Assembly (NCBI GenBank): GCA_963797765.1
Contig: CAWCQU010000002.1
Span: 1,426,001-1,490,000 of the forward strand
DNA from: JBGPTK01 sp963797765
GTDB taxonomy: Bacteria > Acidobacteriota > Terriglobia > Acidiferrales > UBA7541
DNA: 64,000 bases
Direction: 5' to 3'
Made by a program: the position numbers and the translations under genes. Positions 47,008 to 54,591 of the stretch are shown here, piece after piece (the stretch's first letter is position 1; each line of letters opens with the position of its first letter). Under the pieces are notes generated by a model, which saw nothing but the letters and a program-made list of their open reading frames with translations, did not search any database and was not told the DNA's origin.

Positions 47008-47060
47008 GCTTGCAAAAGAAAAAAACGCAGTTTCGCCCCGTTTTTAAAGTGTTCTGGAAC

Positions 47061-47089
47061 ATCGTATAGCGCGCCCGAAGAGGTGTCAA
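47061..47089 (-). promoter_or_regulatory. Sigma70-type promoter for the sulfatase-fold/TPR genes
   Basis: On the minus strand TTGACA (47089-47084), 17 bp, TACGAT (47066-47061). Spacing is ideal and the -35 is perfect. Transcription would start near 47054, about 45 nt before the ATG at 47007. It separates this unit from cysC, which lies upstream on the same strand. Confidence 0.65.
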
Positions 47090-47162
47090 ATTGGTCGCGG
47101 CGAACGCCGCTGACGTTGCCGCCACGATGGCGCTGGAAGGAAGGAATCAGTGGTTTCTGAAA

Positions 47163-47786
47163 TTAGGGTTCGATATAGCCGAGATCTACAAGGCGCGCGC
47201 GAATTTTCTCGCCTTCTTCCGGAGTATAAACATGTTCGCTGGCAGGCTCGACCAATCCCATTTGCTCGAGTTTTGCCACAATCCGCGCCGCGGACGCTTC
47301 CGGAGGCTCCTGATAGGCTTCGACAGTCAATTCCGGATTCAGCGGATGTTCGTAGGGATCGCTGATGCCGGTGAATTGCGGAATCTCTCCCGCGATCGCT
47401 TTCTTGTACATGCCCTTTACGTCGCGCGCCATGCATACTTCCAACGGAGCGGCCACGTAAACTTCGACGAAATTCCCAATGGTGCCGCGCACCTGATCGC
47501 GCGTGGCGCGAAATGGAGAAACGGCAGCCGCAATGGCAATGGCTCCATGCTTGCTCAGAAGCCCGCAGACATATCCAATTCGCCGGATATTTTCATCGCG
47601 ATCTTCCCGGCTGAATCCAAGTCCTTTGCTCAAATGCGTTCGAACCACATCGCCGTCCAGAATCTCCACTCCGCGTCTGCGTTTTTGAAGTTCGGCAGCG
47701 AGGAGATTCGCGAGGGTCGTTTTCCCGGAGCAAGGCAGTCCCGTGAACCAAACCGTGAATCCCTTATTCGCGACTGCTTCTTTCAT
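47163..47786 (-). CDS. cysC: Adenylyl-sulfate kinase with C-terminal LGYIE tail
   Basis: CysC phosphorylates APS to PAPS, the universal sulfuryl donor. The P-loop GLPCSGKTT (16-24), ILDGDVVR, GFSREDRDENIRRIGY and the PF.GISDPYE-type APS loop (QFTGISDPYEHPLNPEL) are present. The enzyme core ends near residue 175; a further ~30 residues, EHVYTPEEGEKIRARL then VDLGYIEP, are an extension not needed for activity. The start overlaps the sat stop (ATGA), so both are co-translated. No CysH, sulfite reductase or sulfotransferase is visible, so PAPS may serve sulfation rather than assimilation. Confidence 0.93.
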   Translation of the reverse strand: MKEAVANKGFTVWFTGLPCSGKTTLANLLAAELQKRRRGVEILDGDVVRTHLSKGLGFSREDRDENIRRIGYVCGLLSKHGAIAIAAAVSPFRATRDQVRGTIGNFVEVYVAAPLEVCMARDVKGMYKKAIAGEIPQFTGISDPYEHPLNPELTVEAYQEPPEASAARIVAKLEQMGLVEPASEHVYTPEEGEKIRARLVDLGYIEP

Positions 47787-48988
47787 TTTGTCTGTCCCGC
47801 TTCGCGCGCTTGCGGACGGGCGGCCGCCGCATCGGCTCGGCGATAAGCCTCGCGCAGAATTTCAGCGACCTCTGGTCGGCTGAATTCCACCGGCAAATTC
47901 TCACCGCTGCGAAGCATTTCCCGGACTTTCGTTCCACTCAAGACCAAGCGGAATTCGGCTCCATGCGCGCAAGTTTTCTCCGAAGCGATCTGCCCGCACT
48001 TGCGGCAATAAAATGTGGCATCGAAACATACCGGAATAATCCCCAGCTCATCGGGCTGAAATTCCGCAAATTTGTTCTGCGCGTCGTAGGGACCGTAAAA
48101 ATCGCCCACTCCGGCGTGGTCGCGGCCTACTATGAAATGCGTGCAACCGTAATTTTTTCGCGCGATCGCGTGGAAAATGGCCTCTCGCGGCCCGGCATAA
48201 CGCATGGCCGCGGGATAAAGACTCAACACCGCTCTTTTCGCGGGCAAATAATTTTTGGTCAAAGCCAGGTAACACTCCAGGCGCACTTCGGCCGGCACAT
48301 CTTCTCCGCGCGTTTCGCCTACGAGAGGGTGGAGCAACAGTCCATCCACGGTCTCCAGCGCGCATTTCAAAATATATTCATGCGCCCGATGGACGGGATT
48401 GCGCGTCTGGAAAGCGACGATCGAATTCCATCCGCGATGATCGAATAAATAGCGGGTTTCCTTCGGATCGAGAATATAAGTGGAGAAAACGCCGCGGTTG
48501 GGCCGCTCGAGCAATTGAATTGTTCCAGCGACGCAGTGGTCGCCTACGCTCTTTAGATACTGCACACCAGGATGCTTTTCACTGGTCGTCAACAGCGTGA
48601 GCTTCGCTTCGCGTTCGCGATCAAACCGGAACACTTCGCTGACTCGCAAGGTCGCGAGAATCTTGTCTTGCGAGCTGGTCAGTGAAATTTCTTCCGCGTT
48701 GCCAATTTGCTTCACGCGATCTTCGGTCACCGCCAAGGTGACGGGCAGGGTCCAAGGCAATCCATTGGCCAGGCGCTGATCCGCAACAACGTTTTCATAA
48801 TCGCGCTGCCCCATGAAGCCTTCCAGCGGTGAAAATGCGCCGACGGAAATCTGCTCGATGTCGCACAGTTGGCGGTTATTCAATTCAATTCGCGGAAGCT
48901 GACCGGCGCGAGCAAGCGTTTCCTCACGTTCCGTGCCTTCCAGCATTCGATTGATCAGCTTGCCGCCGTGGGGTTTATTCGATGGCAC
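47783..48988 (-). CDS. sat: ATP sulfurylase (sulfate adenylyltransferase)
   Basis: Single-chain Sat makes APS from ATP and sulfate. Seen: N-terminal PUA-like domain, active-site QTRNPVHRAHEYI, GRDHAGVGDFYGPYDAQ, and a four-ligand zinc-site pattern YCRKCGQIASEKTCAHG known from bacterial and thermophile Sat proteins. 401 residues, normal length. The start is a GTG at 48988; the SD is weak (AGGGA about 12 bases upstream). An internal ATG at 48946 would still give a complete enzyme. First of the sat-cysC pair and 63 bp downstream of the HAD gene. Confidence 0.93.
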   Translation of the reverse strand: MPSNKPHGGKLINRMLEGTEREETLARAGQLPRIELNNRQLCDIEQISVGAFSPLEGFMGQRDYENVVADQRLANGLPWTLPVTLAVTEDRVKQIGNAEEISLTSSQDKILATLRVSEVFRFDREREAKLTLLTTSEKHPGVQYLKSVGDHCVAGTIQLLERPNRGVFSTYILDPKETRYLFDHRGWNSIVAFQTRNPVHRAHEYILKCALETVDGLLLHPLVGETRGEDVPAEVRLECYLALTKNYLPAKRAVLSLYPAAMRYAGPREAIFHAIARKNYGCTHFIVGRDHAGVGDFYGPYDAQNKFAEFQPDELGIIPVCFDATFYCRKCGQIASEKTCAHGAEFRLVLSGTKVREMLRSGENLPVEFSRPEVAEILREAYRRADAAAARPQAREAGQTK

Positions 48989-49051
48989 CGTTTTCGTTTT
49001 CCCTGATGGAAATTGTGTGCTGCAAAATCCGCGGAGTCAATTGCGAGAAAT

Positions 49052-49429
49052 TCATTCACGCCCGCTCCATGTTTTGAACCGGCGGATGGCTTCTAAATCG
49101 TTGCGCGCATCGCCGGAATATCGCACGGCTCGATCATCCCAGTAGACATCGGCCACCGGCTTCGTGCCTTGGGTTTTATAATCCGAATTGCAATTGATCT
49201 CGTCGTACGCGATGCGGTGTTGCGCCAGGTACTCTCGAATTTCTTCCTGGCCGCGCGTGGTGTGAACCACAATCTTCCAGCCCTCGGCTTGCAGCGCGCT
49301 CAGCGCATCCTTCACATCGGCTCGGGGATCGCCCAGGATGCCGCAGCCTTTCCAGCCATCATATTCCGCGATTACGCCGTCGAAATCGACGGCAATCGTC
49401 CGCCGGGAACCGCTTTGCTTGTAAGCCAT
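49052..49429 (-). CDS. HAD-superfamily phosphatase-like protein
   Basis: A compact HAD fold of 125 residues: motif I TIAVDFDGVIAEYD (DxD), motif II within IVVHTTRGQEEI, and the acidic C-terminal motif DVYWDDRAVRYSGD. No cap domain is present, as in small phosphatases acting on large or polymeric substrates. I placed the start at ATG 49429; an upstream ATG at 49459 adds ten residues. It precedes sat on the same strand, so it may dephosphorylate a nucleotide product such as PAP, but nothing in the sequence proves this. Confidence 0.7.
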   Translation of the reverse strand: MAYKQSGSRRTIAVDFDGVIAEYDGWKGCGILGDPRADVKDALSALQAEGWKIVVHTTRGQEEIREYLAQHRIAYDEINCNSDYKTQGTKPVADVYWDDRAVRYSGDARNDLEAIRRFKTWSGRE

Positions 49430-49665
49430 CGCGCATTCAAGTGCGAAGGGTGAGACCATGTTCTACCATTCGCGAGGCGTAGTTTAGCATCGCGCCAATC
49501 GTCAAACAAATGCGGGCCAGGCGGGAACTACAGCCGCCGCGAGCGCCCATCCATGCAGCACGACTGGCGGGCTAGACGATCGAATGCATACCCTGCCGCC
49601 TGAATTCCGTGCGAAAATGACGCGCGGCCGCGGCTGATTCGCGGCAAGCAAACGGAAAATCAAGC

Positions 49666-51060
49666 ATGCCACCCAAAATTTGTGTTCTGGGCCTGGACTG
49701 CGCCGCTCCAGCAATTGTGTTGGGCGACGAGCGCCTTAAAAATATTCGCCGCCTGATGGCGCGCGGCACTTTCGGCCGGCTGGAGAGTGTGATTCCACCG
49801 ATCACGGTTCCGGCATGGATGTGTCTTTCCACAAGTCAAGATCCCGGATCCCTGGGCATTTATGGATTTCGCAATCGCAAGGACAACAGCTATAGCGGCC
49901 TGGGCTTCGTTAATTCCGCATCGGTGAAACAGCCCGCGATTTGGGATTATTTGGGTCAGGCGGGAAAGAAATCCGTAGTCATCGGCGTGCCTCCCGGTTA
50001 CCCGCCTCCACCCATCAACGGCGTGCGAATCAGTTGCTTTCTCACCCCCGATCCGACCCAGGACGAATATGTTTATCCCGCCAGCATGATGGCCAAGATC
50101 AAGAAACTGGTGGGCGACTATCCAACCGATGTGAAAGGTTTCCGCACCGACGACAAAGTCTGGCTGAAGGAACAAATTTTCGAGATGAGCCGCAAGCAGT
50201 GGAAAGTAGTTCACTGGCTGCTGAAAGAACAGGAGTGGGATTATTTCCACTATGTGGATATCGGACTCGATCGCGTGCACCATGGCTTCTGGGGCCATTT
50301 CGACAAGCAACACCGCAATTACGTTGCGGGCAATCCGTTTGAGAATGTGATTCCGGAATATTACGCGTGGCTCGACGAACAGATCGGCCAGGCTGTGGAA
50401 CTGCTGGATAAAGAAACGATCGTTCTGGTGGTTTCCGATCATGGCGCACAGCGCCTGGATGGCGGCTTCGCCGTGAACGAATGGCTGATCCAGGAAGGAT
50501 TGCTGGTGGTCGATGAATTCCCAACGCAGGTGACACCGTTCGAGAAACTAAGAGTAAATTGGGCGAAAACAAAAGTGTGGAGTGAAGGTGGATATTACGC
50601 GCGAGTGTTTTTCAATGTGCAGGGACGCGAGCCGCAGGGACTGATTCCGCAATCGAAATACGAATCTTTTCAAGACGAGATGAAGAGAAAGTTTGAAGTC
50701 TTGCTCGACGATCACGGAGCGCCGCTCAATTCACTGGTGTTCAAGCCTAAAGAAATATATCAGTTCACGCGCAACGTGCCGCCTGACCTGATCGTGCATT
50801 TCGGCCAGCTCTATTGGCGCTCGATCGGCAGCGTGGGCCACGGCCGCCTGCACATCCAAGAAAATGATACCGGCCCCGATGCCTGCAATCACGCGCAGTT
50901 TGGCGTCTTTGTGCTCGCCGCGCCGGGCGGCACGCTGCGCGGAGAATACCAGGGAGCCAAACTGATCGACCTGATGCCTACGGTTATGGACCTCGCCGGC
51001 TACGAAATTCCCGCAGCGATGCAGGGTAAATCTCTGGTTGGCCGCAAGGCTGCGAAGTAA
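49666..51060 (+). CDS. Cytoplasmic AP-superfamily phosphodiesterase
   Basis: A 464-residue type I phosphodiesterase/nucleotide pyrophosphatase-like enzyme without a signal peptide. Metal and nucleophile sites: VLGLDCAAP, Thr in PPITVPAWMCLSTSQDPG, YVDIGLDRVHHGFW, VVSDHGAQRL and the late His in GPDACNHAQFG. The family hydrolyses phosphodiesters or pyrophosphates. It faces the HAD-sat-cysC unit divergently and converges on the membrane-anchored relative at 51067 with a 6-bp gap. Unlike that relative it lacks an export signal, so substrate access must be intracellular. Confidence 0.85.
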   Translation: MPPKICVLGLDCAAPAIVLGDERLKNIRRLMARGTFGRLESVIPPITVPAWMCLSTSQDPGSLGIYGFRNRKDNSYSGLGFVNSASVKQPAIWDYLGQAGKKSVVIGVPPGYPPPPINGVRISCFLTPDPTQDEYVYPASMMAKIKKLVGDYPTDVKGFRTDDKVWLKEQIFEMSRKQWKVVHWLLKEQEWDYFHYVDIGLDRVHHGFWGHFDKQHRNYVAGNPFENVIPEYYAWLDEQIGQAVELLDKETIVLVVSDHGAQRLDGGFAVNEWLIQEGLLVVDEFPTQVTPFEKLRVNWAKTKVWSEGGYYARVFFNVQGREPQGLIPQSKYESFQDEMKRKFEVLLDDHGAPLNSLVFKPKEIYQFTRNVPPDLIVHFGQLYWRSIGSVGHGRLHIQENDTGPDACNHAQFGVFVLAAPGGTLRGEYQGAKLIDLMPTVMDLAGYEIPAAMQGKSLVGRKAAK

Positions 51061-51066
51061 CGGCAG

Positions 51067-53226
51067 CTAGGAGCCCGCCGAATTGTTCGGATGTATTTCC
51101 CAACGCTTGCCGTCCATGTGCGCAGGCGCCGGCATGCCGAAGATGTCGAGGATGGTGGGAGCAACGTCCATGATCGCGGGATTTTCGGCGGTGATTTTCC
51201 AATTCGAAAAAAGCACGCCGGGAACCAGGGCTGCATCCACGCAGTGATCGCCGCTCCAGGCTTTCTTGTTGTCTTCGAATATTTCCGCCGTCACGCGTCC
51301 CTGCACCGAATCCCAGGAAGCGCGGCAATTTTCGCCGAACCCGACGATTACATCCGGAGCATTTTCAGTATAGGGCCCTGAATACGCGGTGCCGCGATCG
51401 TCCACGTGCGTGATGGCGATGCCCCCGGTTTTTGGATCGACCAGTCCTTGCAACTTTTCACAGAATTCCCGGCGCAATTGGCGCGCTTCTTTTCCTTCTT
51501 CCACAATTCCGGAGCGCTCGCGCCCTTTCAGGTTCAGGAAAATCCCATTCAAGCCCAGCGCATAGGCGCGCGTGCGCGACCAATCCACGTTCGCAAACCA
51601 ATCACCGCTTTTCACAGCGCCATCTTTCAACGCAAGATAACCGTTCTGGTGCAGCCAGGAATTCAAATTCACGCCGCGCTGGAACGATTGAAACCCGTGA
51701 TCGGAAACAACCAGCGTGAGCGCTTCTTCCCCCGCCGCTTCCATCGCGCGGCCCACCAGGGTATCCATGCGGCGGTACAATTCCTCGATGATGTCCGCCG
51801 ATTCGGCGGTGACTCCGGTGGCCTTCGCGGCGGGATGATTGCGGTCCATGTAGCGCCAGAACATGTGCTGCACGCGGTCGGTAATATCGAAAACGCAGAT
51901 ACATACGCCTTGCGAAGTTTTTTCGAGTGCGTCAAAAAACATTTTCTCGCGCTCCTCATGAATCAAGTAGCACTGCTCCAGAAACGCAGCGTCGCCGATA
52001 AACCCATCGTTCAGCGCCCAGGTATCTTCCGCCAGGCCCAGCGTCGCGTACAGTCCCTGCAATTTCGCCAGGTACACGGAGTAAGTGAGTGGATGCGAAA
52101 TGGGGAGCGCGGGCTTTGCCGGATCGATATTCACGGGCGTGACGTAAATTTCGAGGTCAGGATTGGTTTCCTTCAGGAAAAACCGCGCGATTCCCCGGAC
52201 TTCGATTCCCAATCCGGCTTTGAATTTAATTTCAAGCCAATCGGAATATACGCCTTTGCGCAACCGCGCTTTTTCCTTGCCGAGGATCAGTTCGGCGCTA
52301 TCGCCGCTCGCATCGACCCGCACAGTGAATGGCGCGCGCAATTCCTTTTTCTCCTTCCTCAGCAGGCTGTTCTCCGGCCCTGGAACGTAAGAATGAAATG
52401 CCGAGCCGTTTTTCTCGATCGGCACCCACACGCCTTGTGTATTCTCCTTGCCCGCGAGATTGCGCGTGGTGTGAAAGGAAAATGTTCCCTGGCTGCCTTT
52501 CACGTCCGGCACGCACATGCCGGAAAGCAAAACGCCGGAAAATTTCTCTGGCGGAAACGTGATCGGAACACGAATGACTGAACAAAAGACACCCGCATCG
52601 GCAAGGAAATGCCAAAACGGCTTGGCCTTTCGCAGTTGTTTCACCTGCGGGCCGCCCAGCGGGACCGTGTATTTTCCGATTCGCACGCTGCGCCGCGGGC
52701 CTTCGATTTGCGCGGAAGAAAGATATGGAAGGTAGCGTTTCCGGTCCGGCGCCAGAAAATCGTAGATGTTGTGCTTGCCGGGATTCACGCCGGTAAGAAA
52801 GGATGACCACGCTACAGGTGAGATCGGCGGAACCGTAGTCGCGAGCGGCAGGAAAGTTCCCTTCGCGCGGAGCTTGGCAAGATTCGGCATCGCTCCTTTT
52901 TCCATGAACCGCGTGGCCAGCTTCGGGTCCATCCCGTCAAATCCGATGATCACCGCGCGTTTTACACGCGCCTTCTGATACGCGTGCCGTCGGCGGAAAA
53001 GGCGGAAGATCTGCCGCACAGGCCACGTCAGCAACGCGATGATGGAATAGAGAAACGCGAGAAACAGGGTGAGAAAGGAGGAAAGTACGGCAAATCCGGC
53101 GCCCGGTCCTACATACGCCTGCGCGGGATATGCAGAAGCCAGGACGATCACTAGAAACAACAATATTACAGCACGCCATTTCGCCGAGATCGTCCGAGCG
53201 CCGCGCTCCGTGGGCGCAATTCTCAT
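51067..53226 (-). CDS. Membrane-anchored AP-superfamily phosphodiesterase
   Basis: Start placed at ATG 53226, which overlaps the stop of the upstream gene (ATGA). The N-terminus has two or three hydrophobic segments (AVILLFLVIVLASAYPAQAY; VLSSFLTLFLAFLYSIIALL), then the catalytic domain with IIGFDGMDPKL, PPISPVAWSSFLTGVNPGKH, FDITDRVQHMFWRYMD, VVSDHGFQSF and WSGDHCVDAALVPGVLF. The 719-residue protein is a clear paralogue of the lipoprotein at 32128-34181 over its whole length. It is the last gene of the RHH / EMC3-like / phosphodiesterase unit. Substrate unknown. Confidence 0.87.
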   Translation of the reverse strand: MRIAPTERGARTISAKWRAVILLFLVIVLASAYPAQAYVGPGAGFAVLSSFLTLFLAFLYSIIALLTWPVRQIFRLFRRRHAYQKARVKRAVIIGFDGMDPKLATRFMEKGAMPNLAKLRAKGTFLPLATTVPPISPVAWSSFLTGVNPGKHNIYDFLAPDRKRYLPYLSSAQIEGPRRSVRIGKYTVPLGGPQVKQLRKAKPFWHFLADAGVFCSVIRVPITFPPEKFSGVLLSGMCVPDVKGSQGTFSFHTTRNLAGKENTQGVWVPIEKNGSAFHSYVPGPENSLLRKEKKELRAPFTVRVDASGDSAELILGKEKARLRKGVYSDWLEIKFKAGLGIEVRGIARFFLKETNPDLEIYVTPVNIDPAKPALPISHPLTYSVYLAKLQGLYATLGLAEDTWALNDGFIGDAAFLEQCYLIHEEREKMFFDALEKTSQGVCICVFDITDRVQHMFWRYMDRNHPAAKATGVTAESADIIEELYRRMDTLVGRAMEAAGEEALTLVVSDHGFQSFQRGVNLNSWLHQNGYLALKDGAVKSGDWFANVDWSRTRAYALGLNGIFLNLKGRERSGIVEEGKEARQLRREFCEKLQGLVDPKTGGIAITHVDDRGTAYSGPYTENAPDVIVGFGENCRASWDSVQGRVTAEIFEDNKKAWSGDHCVDAALVPGVLFSNWKITAENPAIMDVAPTILDIFGMPAPAHMDGKRWEIHPNNSAGS

Positions 53227-54041
53227 ATCTGAACTCCGAAAACTCCTTTCAGCGCAAATCCCACGATCAGGCTCAACGCAAGAAACACGAGCAGCCAATT
53301 CAGCGCATATCCCCACAAATAGAAATTTCGCGACGGATACTGCACTTCAATCGATGCCAGCGGGCCATTCCGAGGCAATTGCGCTTCACCGGGATGCAGC
53401 ACACGCTCGAACCAATTCCCTCTCAGCCGCTCCGGGGAGAGGCGAACCAGTTGATTCGAGACATTCACGGCCTTTGAAAAAGTTGCGCCCTGAATCAAAA
53501 CCGCGAGGGAATATTCTCCCGGCTGTTCCGCGGCGACCCGCCAGTCGACCTCATTTTCCTCGGCAATGTGCAGCGGCGGAGCCGTGAGCGCCAATCCCTG
53601 GGGAACACGCAATTCCACCTGATCGAGCGCGGCGCTATCCGTCACTTTCGCTTTCACCAGAAAATCGCTGCCCACGCGGTTGGGCGTCCAGCCGAAGAAG
53701 CCCTCGAGTTGCACGAGCAAAATCAACAACGGAATGGCCATGATCAGAAGCGGCCGCAGCGAGTGACGGAGATAATTCAGGATTCCAAGGAAGAGCCGCG
53801 GATACGCCCGCAACACGGCGCGCAGTTGCTCCTGGAACAAGCGCACTTCAAGCAAATGTGCTTCCAGCTTGTCTTTCGAGCGCCGGATCGCTTTCTGGTC
53901 CGACGCGAAGCGATACACCAGCAGAAGCAAAATCCCAGTCAGCGCCGAAAGCAGCGCGAGCGGAACGATCGGACGAGAAAATCGGAACGGGTGCATGATG
54001 GCATCGAACAGATAATTGATCGGAGACAAAAGAATCCTCAA
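53223..54041 (-). CDS. Membrane protein resembling EMC3/TMCO1 (Oxa1 superfamily)
   Basis: 272 residues. The N-terminal third has the order typical of DUF106/EMC3/TMCO1 proteins: membrane segment (IVPLALLSALTGILLLLVYR), a basic cytoplasmic coiled coil (RRSKDKLEAHLLEVRLFQEQ), then hydrophobic helices (LRPLLIMAIPLLILLVQL). An extracytoplasmic beta-rich domain follows (residues ~125-235) and a last membrane segment (LNWLLVFLALSLIVGFAL). Oxa1-superfamily proteins insert membrane proteins. The match is by topology and charge pattern only. It is translationally coupled to the phosphodiesterase, so it may serve as its insertase or partner. Confidence 0.55.
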   Translation of the reverse strand: MRILLSPINYLFDAIMHPFRFSRPIVPLALLSALTGILLLLVYRFASDQKAIRRSKDKLEAHLLEVRLFQEQLRAVLRAYPRLFLGILNYLRHSLRPLLIMAIPLLILLVQLEGFFGWTPNRVGSDFLVKAKVTDSAALDQVELRVPQGLALTAPPLHIAEENEVDWRVAAEQPGEYSLAVLIQGATFSKAVNVSNQLVRLSPERLRGNWFERVLHPGEAQLPRNGPLASIEVQYPSRNFYLWGYALNWLLVFLALSLIVGFALKGVFGVQI

Positions 54042-54107
54042 CGCCTCGGGATCATGCCGGAATCCATCTTGAATTGCCGATTATTTTCCAGTTGAAGGGA
54101 ATCGCCA

Positions 54108-54314
54108 CTATTCGATATATCCCAGACCCTGAAGCCGCTTTTTTACTTCTTCGGTGGGATCGCGATCTTCCTCGGCCGGAGCTTGCCGCCGCGCAATTTC
54201 TTTTTCCAGCACGTGAGCCACGAATTCGTCCGGCGAGGAATATCCCGCCGCCGCCGCGCATTGCTTCACCTTCTCAAATAATTCGTCTTCTATTTTAATT
54301 CGATTGCCAAACAT
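54108..54314 (-). CDS. Small RHH-like protein ending LGYIE
   Basis: A 68-residue protein; ATG 54314 is preceded by GGGGAAAGG. The N-terminal MFGNRIKIEDELFEKVKQCA and AGYSSPDEFVAHVLEKEI resemble a ribbon-helix-helix DNA-binding unit (strand-helix-helix). A charged linker (residues 46-56, AEEDRDPTEEV) leads to KKRLQGLGYIE at the C-terminus, the same ending as CysC. It is first in the unit with the EMC3-like and phosphodiesterase genes and may be its autorepressor, or it may tether partners through the tail. A longer upstream frame was rejected because it has no family similarity. Confidence 0.65.
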   Translation of the reverse strand: MFGNRIKIEDELFEKVKQCAAAAGYSSPDEFVAHVLEKEIARRQAPAEEDRDPTEEVKKRLQGLGYIE

Positions 54315-54591
54315 GCCTTTCCCCCTGCGCTGCCTGTGCCTGGATGAACGCAGATTAGCACTCCTTGGCAGCACAGCAAGGCTTTTCTCCCTGTCGCCGG
54401 CGGGACGAAATTTTCTTCGATTCCGGCATGTTCCACAACGTGCGAGCGCGCTAAACCCGTTATTTCGCTTGACCTGCGCCAGCGCCGGCGCGAGGATGAC
54501 TTCACTTGGCGAGGTGTTCGGGAATTGCGAAACCGGCTTCCGGCGCAGCACATCCAATACTTTAGCAAGCGTCCCCCATAGGGGGTGGCAA

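Noticed and set aside
45571..47160. A 529-codon open frame on the plus strand
   Set aside because: It is the antisense of the sulfatase-fold/TPR gene, whose domains are clear; the plus-strand reading is His/Arg-rich with no recognisable domain.
51406..52581. A 391-codon plus-strand open frame
   Set aside because: Antisense of the membrane phosphodiesterase; no SD or domain, and Phe/Arg/Gln-rich as expected of a shadow frame.
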